NCBI GenBank assembly: GCA_946886425.1
Contig: CAMPIP010000034.1
Coordinates: 1 to 16,505 of the forward strand
Length of the DNA stretch: 16,505 bases
From: an uncultured Actinomycetes bacterium
GTDB lineage: Bacteria; Actinomycetota; Thermoleophilia; Solirubrobacterales; 70-9
Reading direction: 5' to 3'
The translations under genes and the position numbers were made by a program. The notes under the pieces are model-generated. The model was not told where the DNA came from, did no database searches, and saw only the letters and a program-made list of their open reading frames with translations. Below are positions 1-6,141 of this stretch, one piece after another; the first letter of the stretch is position 1; every line of letters begins with the position of its first letter.

Positions 1-3
1 GTC

Positions 4-31
4 CGACGGAGCCTCCCCGCTGTTGCGACGG
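4..31 (-). repeat. 28-bp repeat element, copy 1 (inverted relative to copy 2)
   Basis: These 28 bases are the exact reverse complement of 2450-2477. The copy lies about 30 bp beyond the hflX stop codon. Its immediate flanks differ from those of copy 2. They are nevertheless partly complementary to each other: on the minus strand GTCC lies just before the core and GGAC just after it. The left flank is cut by the window edge at base 1, so the full element cannot be seen. Confidence 0.75.
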
Positions 32-72
32 AGGACCCTCACCCGGCCCTCCCGCAACCCTCACGCAACAGC
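19..72. terminator. Inverted repeat spanning the hflX stop codon (possible terminator)
   Basis: GCTGTTGCG (19-27) and CGCAACAGC (64-72) are perfect 9-bp complements separated by 36 nt. The right arm is the last three codons of hflX (Ala-Val-Ala) just before its TGA. The left arm lies inside a 28-bp repeat element. A hairpin could form at the hflX mRNA 3' end. There is no U-tract, so factor-independent termination is uncertain. Apart from this repeat, bases 1-60 hold nothing I recognise as a gene. Confidence 0.35.
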
Positions 73-1386
73 TAAATCGTCAAACCGATGCAGCTCCGCA
101 ACCGGGACCCGCGCGTGCACCAGCACTCCGTCCTCGCGCTCGGTCCGCTCCAGGTCCCCGGCCAGTTCGTGCAGCTCGTTGAGGCGACCGCCCTCGGTGT
201 AAGGCACCAGCAGCTCGACCTCGGCCAGGGTCTCCGCGAAGGCCGCCTCGATCGCCTCGCGCAGCTCGCCCAGTCCCTCGCCCTCGACGGCCGAGACCAG
301 CGTCGCCTCAGGGTGCTCGATCCCGGTCTCTTCGCGGGCGTCCGCGTCGAGCAGGTCGGCCTTGTTGAGGACCAGCAGGCGCGGCTTCTCCCCCGCCCCG
401 ATCTCCTCGAGAACGGCGTCGACGGCGCGCATGTCGGCGAGCCGGCGCTCCTCGGGCGCCGCCGCGTCGACCACGTGCAGGATCAGGTCGGCGAGGACGG
501 TCTCCTCGAGGGTCGCCTTGAAGGCCTCGACGAGCTGATGCGGCAGCTTCTCGATGAAGCCGACCGTGTCGGTCAGCAGGTAGTCGCGGCCGGAGAGCTC
601 GAAGCTGCGGGTGGTCGGGTCGAGGGTGTGGAAGAGGCGGTTGCCGACGCTGACCTCGGCCCCCGTCAGCGCGTTCAGCAGCGTCGACTTGCCGGCGTTG
701 GTGTAGCCGGCGAGGGCGACCCGCGGCAGCGAGGAGGCGTCGCGCCGGGAGCGCATCACGCCGCGGTTCTGTTCCAGCCGGACGAGGCGACGGCGCAGCG
801 CCGCGATCCGGTTGCGGGCGAGGCGGCGATCGGTCTCGATCTGGGTCTCGCCCGGGCCCCTGGTGCCGATGCCGCCGTCCATACGACCGGCGCCGAGCCG
901 CTCGAGGTGGGTCCAGAGGCCCCGCATGCGGGCCATGTTGTATTCGAGCTGCGCCAGCTCGACCTGGAGCTTTCCCTCGGCGGAGTGGGCGTGGTCGGCG
1001 AAGATGTCGAGGATCACCGCGGTGCGGTCGATCACCGGCACCCCGAGTGCGGCCTCGAGGTTGCGCTCCTGGCGCGGCGCCAGCTCGTCGTCGCAGGCGA
1101 CCAGGTTGGCGTCGCGGGCCTTGATCTCGCGCTTCAGCTCTTCCAGCCGGCCGCGGCCGAAGTAACGGTCGGGGTCCGGCTGCGGGCGCTGCTGGGTCGC
1201 GACCCCGGCGGTGGCGACCCCAGCCGTGCGCAGCAGCTCCTTCAGCTCGGCGAGCGGCTCGTCGCGCTCGGAACCGTCGACGATGCCGATCGCCAGTGCC
1301 CGCTGGCGGGCACGCGGGTTCGAGACGCCCGCGCCGCCGGCGCCGTTGCGCGTCTGCGTGCTGCGGCCGTTTCGCGAACGATTCAC
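61..1386 (-). CDS. hflX: GTPase HflX (ribosome-splitting, OBG-HflX family)
   Basis: HflX is a cytoplasmic GTPase that binds the 50S subunit and splits stalled or hibernating 70S ribosomes, especially under stress. The 441-aa product has the full family layout. An N-terminal nucleotide-binding domain carries YFGRGRLEELK (about residues 75-85). A linker carries the HflX signature GGIGTRGPGETQIETDRR (171-188). The G domain has G1 GYTNAGKST (227-235), switch I around FHTLDPTTR (252-260), G3 DTVGF (273-277), G4 NKAD (341-344) and a G5-like SA (365-366). The start is GTG; a TACAAT box lies 8 nt upstream, which suggests a leaderless mRNA. The first 30 residues are low-complexity and poorly conserved. 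A short 15-bp tandem repeat (1199-1228) encodes a doubled TAGVA. It diverges from the SDR gene across 47 bp. Proximity to miaA/dapF is typical in actinobacteria. Identity is secure. Confidence 0.96.
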   Translation of the reverse strand: MNRSRNGRSTQTRNGAGGAGVSNPRARQRALAIGIVDGSERDEPLAELKELLRTAGVATAGVATQQRPQPDPDRYFGRGRLEELKREIKARDANLVACDDELAPRQERNLEAALGVPVIDRTAVILDIFADHAHSAEGKLQVELAQLEYNMARMRGLWTHLERLGAGRMDGGIGTRGPGETQIETDRRLARNRIAALRRRLVRLEQNRGVMRSRRDASSLPRVALAGYTNAGKSTLLNALTGAEVSVGNRLFHTLDPTTRSFELSGRDYLLTDTVGFIEKLPHQLVEAFKATLEETVLADLILHVVDAAAPEERRLADMRAVDAVLEEIGAGEKPRLLVLNKADLLDADAREETGIEHPEATLVSAVEGEGLGELREAIEAAFAETLAEVELLVPYTEGGRLNELHELAGDLERTEREDGVLVHARVPVAELHRFDDLAVA

Positions 1387-1394
1387 TCAGGCCG

Positions 1395-1400
1395 ATTGTA
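1395..1400 (-). promoter_or_regulatory. Candidate -10 box for hflX (TACAAT, leaderless)
   Basis: On the minus strand TACAAT (one mismatch from TATAAT) ends 8 nt before the GTG start of hflX, so transcription would begin at or next to the start codon. I see no convincing -35 at 16-18 nt spacing. The box overlaps the candidate -35 of the divergent SDR gene. Confidence 0.5.
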
Positions 1401-1425
1401 GGCGTCGGCCCGGGACGGATAGGGT
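1396..1425 (+). promoter_or_regulatory. Candidate promoter for the SDR gene (TTGTAG - 18 nt - TAGGGT)
   Basis: TTGTAG (1396-1401) and TAGGGT (1420-1425) are separated by 18 nt. The ATG at 1434 follows the -10 by 8 nt, as in leaderless actinobacterial mRNAs. No Shine-Dalgarno sequence precedes the ATG. This spacing supports choosing 1434 as the start over longer in-frame alternatives that would run into hflX. Confidence 0.5.
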
Positions 1426-1433
1426 TGGCGACC

Positions 1434-2429
1434 ATGAAGGTCTTCGTGACCGGGGGGACGGGGTTCATCGGCGGCGAGGTCGTGCGCCAGCTGCGTGCGC
1501 GCGGCGAGGAGGTCGTCTGCCTCGCCCGCAGCGCCGAGAAGGGCGCCAAGGTGAGCGCCCTCGGCTGCCAGCTCGTCAGCGGCGACCTCGGCGACGAGGC
1601 GGCGCTGCGCACTGGCATGGAGGGCTGCGACGCCGTCATCCATGCCGCCGCGATGTACGAGGTCGGCATCCCCGCGAAGCAGCGCCCGACGATGTGGGAG
1701 GCCAACGTGGCCGGCACCGAGCGGGTGATGCGGGTGGCGCTGGAGGCAAAGGTGCCTCGCATCGTCTACGTCTCCACGGTCGGCGTCTTCGGGGACACCC
1801 ACAAACAGGTCGTCGACGAGACCTACGAGAACCCCGAGACCGGCTTCACCTCCTACTACGAGGAGACCAAGCTCGAGGCCCACAAGATCGTCGACCGGAT
1901 GATCGCCGAGCAGGGCCTGCCGGCGGTGATCGTCCAGCCGGGCGGCGTCTACGGCCCCGGCGACACCTCCCAGGTCGCCGGCCTGCTCGAAGAATTCTTC
2001 GCCGGCAAGCTGCCGCTGCTGCCCTTCCCGGAGCTGGGGATCTGCCTGACCCACGTCGAGGACATCGCCGGCGGCATCCTCCTCGCCCTCGACAAGGGCC
2101 AGCTGGGCGAGACCTACGTGATCAGCGGCCCGGTGACGACGATGCGCGAGGCGATCGATCTGGTCGCCAAGGTCAGCGGCCGCAAGCCTCCGCGCGGAAC
2201 GCTGCCGGCGGGGTTGATGAAGGCGCTGACGCCAATCGGGCCCCTGGTCGGCAAACTGATCGGGCAGCCGCCGAACCTGCGGGAGCTGATCTCCTCCGCC
2301 GACAAGGTGACGTTCTGGGCGAGTTACGACAAGGCGGCACGGGAGCTCGGGTACTCGCCCAGAGGGATGGAAGAAGGGATGCGGCAGACGCTGGAAGCGG
2401 ACGACCGCTTCCCCTCCCCTGCTGCGTAG
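1434..2429 (+). CDS. NAD(P)-dependent extended-SDR epimerase/reductase (HpnA/DFR-like)
   Basis: The 331-aa product is an extended short-chain dehydrogenase/reductase that would use NAD(P)H on a sugar-nucleotide, hydroxy-ketone or similar substrate in the cytoplasm. The N-terminal Rossmann motif TGGTGFIGG is at residues 6-14. An acidic DLGD lies at 51-54, and the conserved HAAA at 70-73. Catalytic Ser/Thr lie in VSTVGVFG (113-120), and the YxxxK pair is Y142/K146. PGGVYGPGD (169-177) is the usual substrate-loop motif. The fold resembles hopanoid-associated HpnA, dihydroflavonol-reductase-like and nucleoside-diphosphate-sugar epimerases; the substrate cannot be told from sequence. The ATG start puts the Rossmann strand at residue 2. 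A longer in-frame start at 1296 would overlap hflX and adds no family sequence. The TAG stop directly abuts a 66-bp hairpin. The MBL gene follows 80 bp later on the same strand. Confidence 0.88.
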   Translation: MKVFVTGGTGFIGGEVVRQLRARGEEVVCLARSAEKGAKVSALGCQLVSGDLGDEAALRTGMEGCDAVIHAAAMYEVGIPAKQRPTMWEANVAGTERVMRVALEAKVPRIVYVSTVGVFGDTHKQVVDETYENPETGFTSYYEETKLEAHKIVDRMIAEQGLPAVIVQPGGVYGPGDTSQVAGLLEEFFAGKLPLLPFPELGICLTHVEDIAGGILLALDKGQLGETYVISGPVTTMREAIDLVAKVSGRKPPRGTLPAGLMKALTPIGPLVGKLIGQPPNLRELISSADKVTFWASYDKAARELGYSPRGMEEGMRQTLEADDRFPSPAA

Positions 2430-2495
2430 GCGAGTCGGGGGAGGACTCGCCGTCGCAACAGCGGGGAGGCTCCGTCGAGTCCTCCCCCGACTCGC
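2430..2495. repeat. Perfect 20-bp inverted repeat with 26-nt loop (REP-like hairpin or terminator)
   Basis: Bases 2430-2449 and 2476-2495 are perfect reverse complements (20 bp) around a 26-nt loop. Each arm is itself an interrupted palindrome, CGAGTC-7 nt-GACTCG, so two small hairpins or one long one can form. It begins directly after the SDR stop codon and ends 1 nt before a TAGGCT box for the next gene. No U-tract follows. It could terminate SDR transcription, and it covers the -35 region of the MBL gene. The loop is the repeated 28-bp sequence also found at 4-31. Confidence 0.85.
2450..2477 (+). repeat. 28-bp repeat element, copy 2 (loop of the hairpin)
   Basis: This stretch is identical to the reverse complement of bases 4-31. 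It makes up the whole 26-nt loop of the 2430-2495 hairpin plus 2 nt of the right arm. Beyond these 28 bases the two copies diverge, so the loop is shared and the arms are not. Confidence 0.75.
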
Positions 2496-2496
2496 G

Positions 2497-2502
2497 TAGG
2501 CT
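2497..2502 (+). promoter_or_regulatory. Candidate -10 box for the MBL hydrolase gene (TAGGCT, leaderless)
   Basis: TAGGCT ends 7 nt before the ATG at 2510, a common actinobacterial -10 form and leaderless spacing. No Shine-Dalgarno sequence is present. The -35 region would fall inside the right arm of the adjacent hairpin and shows no consensus. Confidence 0.45.
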
Positions 2503-2509
2503 GCCGGCG

Positions 2510-3367
2510 ATGCGGGTGATCGACGTGATGCATCTGGGGCGGCCCCATGTCATCGGGTGCTGGGAGGTGGACGGCGTCCTGGTCGATCCGGGGCCGGAGT
2601 CGTCGCTGTCGACGGTGATCGAGGCGATCGGTGGCGAGCGGCCCAGGGCGGTGCTGTTGACTCATATTCATCTCGATCACGCGGCGGCGACCGGGGCGTT
2701 GGTGCGGAAGTGGCCCGATCTCGAGGTTTACGTGCACGAGCGGGGGGCGCCGCATCTGATCGATCCGTCGAAGCTGCTGGCCAGTGCCGAGCGGCTCTAC
2801 GGGGATGAGATGGAGCGGTTGTGGGGGAAGATTCTGCCGGTGCCGGAGCGAAACGTCACCGCGCTGAGCGGCGGCGAGTCGGTGCTGGGGATGCGGGTCG
2901 CCTACACGCCCGGGCATGCCTCCCACCACGTCGCCTATCTGCACGAGGAGAGCGGGACGGCGTTTACCGGGGACGTCGCCGCCTGCCGGATCCCCCCTTC
3001 GGACCTGGTGATGCCGCCGACGCCGCCGCCCGACATCGACGTGGAGACCTGGCTGGAGTCGCTCGCGACCATCGAGTCATGGCGCCCCGAGCGCCTCGCC
3101 CTCACCCACTTCGGAGCCGTCGAGGAGGACGTGCCGGGCCATCTCGAGACCGTCAGGGCGCGCCTGCGCGAGGAGGCCGAGCTGGTCGAGGGCTCCTCCC
3201 GGGAGATCTACGAGGCTGACCTGCAGCGCCGCATCCGCGCCCAGATGAGCTCCGAAGGACTCGGCGAGGACTCGATCGCGGAGCTATTGCAGGCGGTCCC
3301 GACCGCCTACCAGTGGCCCGGCCTCGACCGTTACTGGCGCAAGCGCGCCGAACGCGAAGCCGCCTGA
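2510..3367 (+). CDS. Metallo-beta-lactamase-fold hydrolase (glyoxalase II/RNase Z-type metal site)
   Basis: This 285-aa protein has a complete MBL-fold binuclear metal site: THIHLDH (51-57, giving H52, H54, D56, H57), H136 in TPGHASHH, D155 in FTGDVA and H200 in LTHFG. It is therefore probably an active zinc or iron hydrolase in the cytoplasm, of the broad glyoxalase-II/hydroxyacyl-thioester or phosphodiesterase type; the substrate is unknown. About 70 residues after the metal site form a charged helical tail ending in a basic stretch, often used by such enzymes for substrate recognition. The ATG at 2510 is preceded by a leaderless-type TAGGCT; a second in-frame ATG lies 6 codons on. The first half uses more A/T-ending codons (for example ACT CAT ATT CAT) than the second half or its neighbours, a weak hint of a different history. 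It converges with dapL; the two stop codons are 6 bp apart inside one hairpin. Confidence 0.88.
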   Translation: MRVIDVMHLGRPHVIGCWEVDGVLVDPGPESSLSTVIEAIGGERPRAVLLTHIHLDHAAATGALVRKWPDLEVYVHERGAPHLIDPSKLLASAERLYGDEMERLWGKILPVPERNVTALSGGESVLGMRVAYTPGHASHHVAYLHEESGTAFTGDVAACRIPPSDLVMPPTPPPDIDVETWLESLATIESWRPERLALTHFGAVEEDVPGHLETVRARLREEAELVEGSSREIYEADLQRRIRAQMSSEGLGEDSIAELLQAVPTAYQWPGLDRYWRKRAEREAA

Positions 3368-3380
3368 GTCAGCTCAGGCG
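3361..3380. terminator. Palindromic hairpin covering both convergent stop codons
   Basis: CGCCTGAG (3361-3368) and CTCAGGCG (3373-3380) form a perfect 8-bp stem with a 4-nt loop. The MBL stop TGA (3365-3367) is in one arm and the dapL stop (TGA, reading TCA at 3374-3376) is in the other. The symmetry would let it act on transcripts from either side. There is no U-tract, so efficient intrinsic termination is unproven. Confidence 0.55.
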
Positions 3381-4543
3381 AGGTGCTGGCGGAGCCGCTC
3401 GACGGCCTCTTCGATGCGCTCGTCGGCAGCGGTCAGGGAGATCCGGAAGAAGCCCTCGCCGCCGGCCCCGAACATCGAGCCGGGCGAGACGACGACCGCG
3501 GCCTCCTCGAGGACCATCTCGGCGAAGGAGGTGGAGGTGTGGCCGGCGGGGACCGGGGCCCAGACGTAGATCGTGCCCTTCGGGGCGGTGACCTCGACGC
3601 CGATCTCGCGCAGGGCGGCGACGACGAGGTCGCGGCGGCGCGTGTAGGTCTCGTTCATCCGCTCCAGAGAACCCTGGGGTCCATTGAGGGCCTCGATGCC
3701 GGCGATCTGGACCGCCTCGAAGAGGCCGGAGTCGATGTTGGTCTTGAGGCGCCAGTAGGTCTGGATCGCCTCGGGGTTGCCGAGGATCGCGCCGCAGCGC
3801 CAGCCGGTCATGTTGTAGCCCTTGGAGAGCGAGAAGACCTCGACGCCGACCTCCTTGGCGCCGGGCGTGGCGAGGAAGCTGGGCGCCACGTAGCCGTCGT
3901 AGGTGGTCTCCGTGTAAGCGCAGTCGTGGACGACGAGAATTTCGTGCTCGCGCGCGAAGGAGACGACCAGCTCGAAGAACCCGTCGGGGACGACCGCCCC
4001 GGTCGGGTTGTTCGGGTAGTTGAGGAACATCAGCTTCGCCCTGGCGGCGACCTCGGAGGGGATCGCGCCGAGGTCGGGCACGAAGCCCAGCTCGGGAACC
4101 AGTGGCAGCAGCTCCGGGGTCGCTTCGGCGAGGATCGGGCCGCCGGTGTAGACCGGGTAGCCGGGGTCGGCGGCGAGGGCGACGTCGCCGGGGTTGAGGA
4201 AGGCGAAGCAAAGGTTGTAGATGCACTCCTTGGCGCCGATCGCCGGAATCACCTCGCTGCCGGGGTCGATCTCGACCCCGAAGCGGCGGTCGTAGAACTC
4301 GGCGAAGCCCTGGCGGAAGTCGTCGCGGCCGCGGTTGCTGGGGTACTGGTGGGTGGCCGGGTCGCCGACCGCGGACTGCATCGCCTTGACGACGTAGTCG
4401 TAGGTCGGCTGGTCGGGATCGCCGATCCCGAGGCTGATCACGTCGATGCCGGCGGCGCGCTTGTCGGCGATCCGTTTCTCCAGCTCGGCGAAGAGATACG
4501 GAGGGATTGCCTGCAGGCGGTTTGAGGGTTCTGCGATCGCCAC
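3374..4543 (-). CDS. dapL: LL-diaminopimelate aminotransferase (class I PLP aminotransferase)
   Basis: DapL converts tetrahydrodipicolinate and glutamate directly to LL-diaminopimelate and 2-oxoglutarate, bypassing the succinyl- and acetyl-blocked branches of lysine/peptidoglycan synthesis. The 389-aa product is a normal-length fold-type I aminotransferase. It has LFAELEKR near the N terminus, SLGIGDPDQPT (37-47), HQYPSNRG (65-72), the cofactor-binding NYPNNPTG (175-182), D207/Y210 in HDCAYTE, the PLP lysine K241 in SLSKGYNMTGWR (238-249), and the substrate-carboxylate arginine R367 in FFRISL. The start is GTG, 12 bp after the dapF stop, and the adjacent dapF argues for the DapL assignment. 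Other class I aminotransferases (alanine- or aspartate-type, DapC) are the main alternative. No strong Shine-Dalgarno sequence is seen, so translation may be coupled to dapF. Confidence 0.85.
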   Translation of the reverse strand: MAIAEPSNRLQAIPPYLFAELEKRIADKRAAGIDVISLGIGDPDQPTYDYVVKAMQSAVGDPATHQYPSNRGRDDFRQGFAEFYDRRFGVEIDPGSEVIPAIGAKECIYNLCFAFLNPGDVALAADPGYPVYTGGPILAEATPELLPLVPELGFVPDLGAIPSEVAARAKLMFLNYPNNPTGAVVPDGFFELVVSFAREHEILVVHDCAYTETTYDGYVAPSFLATPGAKEVGVEVFSLSKGYNMTGWRCGAILGNPEAIQTYWRLKTNIDSGLFEAVQIAGIEALNGPQGSLERMNETYTRRRDLVVAALREIGVEVTAPKGTIYVWAPVPAGHTSTSFAEMVLEEAAVVVSPGSMFGAGGEGFFRISLTAADERIEEAVERLRQHLA

Positions 4544-4555
4544 GGGCGCGGAAAT

Positions 4556-5401
4556 CTATTCGTCTGGCTCGCCGAGCGCCTTGACGAGCTCCGGCGAGAG
4601 CTCGCCGGCGTAGACCGGCTCGGCCCAGCCGTTCAGCCGCACCGCTAGGTCCTCGCCGATCTCGACCTCGAGCTCGCCGCCGTCGAGCTCGACGACGATC
4701 GGGCTGGCAGCGCCGCGCAGGAAGGCGGTGATCGCGGCGCCGCTGGCGCCGGTCCCCGAGGAGAGCGTCTCCCCCACCCCGCGCTCGAAGATCCGCGCCC
4801 GGACCCGGCTGCCGTCGATCGCCAGGAAGCTGACGTTGGTGCGGTTCGGGAACAGCTCGTGGCCTTCGATCCCGGGTCCGATCTCGCCCAGGTCGAGGTC
4901 CTCGAGCTCCTCGCCGACGACGATCGCGCACTGCGGGTTGCCGATCGAGACGTGCTGGAACTCCCACTCCCGCCCGGCGGCGCTGAGCGTGCCGCGGCCG
5001 TCCTCCCCGCCCGATGGGAAGTCCTTGGAGGTCGTCGAGGCGCTGCCCATGTCGACCGAGCAGGTCAGCTCGCCGGTGATCGTCGGCCGGATCGGCCCGG
5101 CGACGGTCCTGATCGCGAACTCGTCGGCGTCGGTCCAGCCGTGGCGGCGTAGGTAGAGGATCGCCTCGCGAGCGCCATTCCCGGACAGCTCCGCCTCGGA
5201 GCCATCGGGGTTGAAGATCCGCAGATCGGCGACGAACTCGGGGTCATCGCTGCGCGAGAGCAGCAGCACCCCGTCCCCACCGACCCCGAAATGAGGGTCG
5301 CAGAGCCACTCGACCCGCTTTTCGGTCAGCTCCCAGGGGAGCCGGTCGGCCTCGACGATCAGGTAGTCGTTGCCCAGCGCCTGCCACTTTTCGAACTTCA
5401 A
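4556..5401 (-). CDS. dapF: Diaminopimelate epimerase homologue with both catalytic Cys replaced by Ser
   Basis: DapF normally interconverts LL- and meso-diaminopimelate by a two-base mechanism with two cysteines. The 281-aa product is full length and aligns throughout: GNDY (10-13), FNPDGSEA (63-70), IGNPQ (153-157), RTN (187-189) and ERGVGET (206-212) preserve the substrate-binding Asn, Glu and Arg residues. The two catalytic positions are both serine: S73 in AELSGNGAR (usually xxCGNGxR) and S215 in ETLSSGTGA (usually xxCGTGA or ACGSGA). The codons are TCC and TCG, in clean reading frame, so this is not a frameshift artefact. The start is TTG, overlapping the miaA stop as TTGA, with an excellent SD (GGAAGG, 6 nt spacing) in the end of miaA. 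The operon context with dapL supports a role in DAP metabolism. Actual epimerase activity is doubtful or mechanistically altered. Family membership is secure. Confidence 0.92.
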   Translation of the reverse strand: MKFEKWQALGNDYLIVEADRLPWELTEKRVEWLCDPHFGVGGDGVLLLSRSDDPEFVADLRIFNPDGSEAELSGNGAREAILYLRRHGWTDADEFAIRTVAGPIRPTITGELTCSVDMGSASTTSKDFPSGGEDGRGTLSAAGREWEFQHVSIGNPQCAIVVGEELEDLDLGEIGPGIEGHELFPNRTNVSFLAIDGSRVRARIFERGVGETLSSGTGASGAAITAFLRGAASPIVVELDGGELEVEIGEDLAVRLNGWAEPVYAGELSPELVKALGEPDE

Positions 5402-6141
5402 GACCTTCCTTCCGGTTGCAGGAGATTGCTAATGCGCAAGCCGACCTCGCGGTCGCTGAGGTCGGTGCGGTCGATTATCCGAAGGTTGGGGATCTTGCGC
5501 ATCCAGGTCAGCTGGCGACGGGCGTAGTTGCGCGAGCGCTGCTGCATCGTCGCGACGTCGCCGGCCAGCAGCTCGTCGAAGCCGAGGGCCTTGCGGGCGG
5601 TGCGGCCGGGGCCGAGGGCGTCGGCGCGACGGACCTCCTCGATGGCCTCGGCGGCGACGATCGCCTCGGTGCGGGCGTCGATCCGCTCGTAGAGCCGCTG
5701 GCGGTCCATGTCGAGCCCGAAGATCGCCGTCGGGTGGCGGGTCTCGGGCGACCACAGCTCCGACTCGGTGGATTCGGGGGGCGCCTTGCGCAGCGAGAGG
5801 TCGGCGAGCGCCGCCCGCAGGTAGAGGCCGGTGCCGCCGACCACGATCGGGCGGCGCCCCGCCGCCAGGGCGGCGTCGACCTCGGCGTGGGCGAGAGCCA
5901 TGTAGTCGCCGACGTTGAAGTCGGCGGTGACCGGCACGAACTCGAGCAGGCGGTGCTCGAGCCGGGCCCGCTGGTCGGCGTCGGCGACGCCGGTCAGGGT
6001 GCCCAGCCCCTCGTAGACCTGCAGGGCGTCGCAGTTGATCGCCACCGGGTCCTCGCCCCGCTCGCGCAGCAGCTCCGCCAGCTCGACGGCGACGCCGGTC
6101 TTCCCCACCCCGGTGGGGCCGAAGATGCCGAGGACCCTCAA
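5398..6141 (-). CDS. miaA: tRNA dimethylallyltransferase MiaA, compact form
   Basis: MiaA transfers a dimethylallyl group to N6 of A37 in tRNAs reading UNN codons, making i6A, the substrate of MiaB. The 247-aa protein keeps the P-loop GPTGVGKT (8-15), the DxxQxY element CDALQVY (37-43, with Ala where Ser is common), GGTGLYLRAAL (102-111), the GLDMDRQRLYERID block (142-155) and the C-terminal tRNA-binding NYARRQLTWMRK (205-216). It is about 50-60 residues shorter than usual. The segment normally between GGTGLY and the GLxxDRxxLxxRI block, with the DPxxAxxIHPND...RALE signature, is missing and replaced by about 30 residues. The frame is intact through this point. The TTG start overlaps the miaB TGA (TTGA) and puts the P-loop at residue 8. 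The assignment is firm from motifs and from miaB next door; the activity of the shortened form is untested. Confidence 0.9.
   Translation of the reverse strand: MRVLGIFGPTGVGKTGVAVELAELLRERGEDPVAINCDALQVYEGLGTLTGVADADQRARLEHRLLEFVPVTADFNVGDYMALAHAEVDAALAAGRRPIVVGGTGLYLRAALADLSLRKAPPESTESELWSPETRHPTAIFGLDMDRQRLYERIDARTEAIVAAEAIEEVRRADALGPGRTARKALGFDELLAGDVATMQQRSRNYARRQLTWMRKIPNLRIIDRTDLSDREVGLRISNLLQPEGRS
5408..5413 (-). promoter_or_regulatory. Shine-Dalgarno site for dapF
   Basis: On the minus strand GGAAGG lies 6 nt before the TTG start of dapF, inside the last codons of miaA (part of a longer GGAAGGAAGG). It supports the TTG start and re-initiation after miaA. Confidence 0.6.

Noticed and set aside
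1199..1228. Tandem 15-bp repeat in hflX as a regulatory or mobile element
   Set aside because: Two copies with 13/15 identity that simply encode a doubled TAGVA in the variable N-terminal region; probably slippage of no functional note.
88..1401. Long open frame on the plus strand antisense to hflX
   Set aside because: Composition-driven shadow of a GC-rich gene: Arg/Gly/Val/Leu-rich product, no recognisable motifs, and hflX on the other strand has every expected motif. The same applies to the long antisense frames over recA, cinA, ftsK and the two-component genes.
1296..1433. Upstream start for the SDR protein
   Set aside because: It would overlap hflX, adds a low-complexity Arg-rich leader, and displaces the Rossmann strand that begins at residue 2 of the ATG at 1434.
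1211..2509. N-terminal extension of the MBL hydrolase into a protein of about 718 aa
   Set aside because: The extension is the out-of-frame shadow of the SDR gene (Arg/Gly-rich, no domain). The true start at 2510 has a -10 box and gives a normal-length MBL protein.
5398..5401. Frameshift or sequencing error at the miaA/dapF junction
   Set aside because: Both genes read cleanly. The TTGA overlap with a strong SD for dapF is a normal coupled junction, and the same pattern occurs at miaB/miaA.
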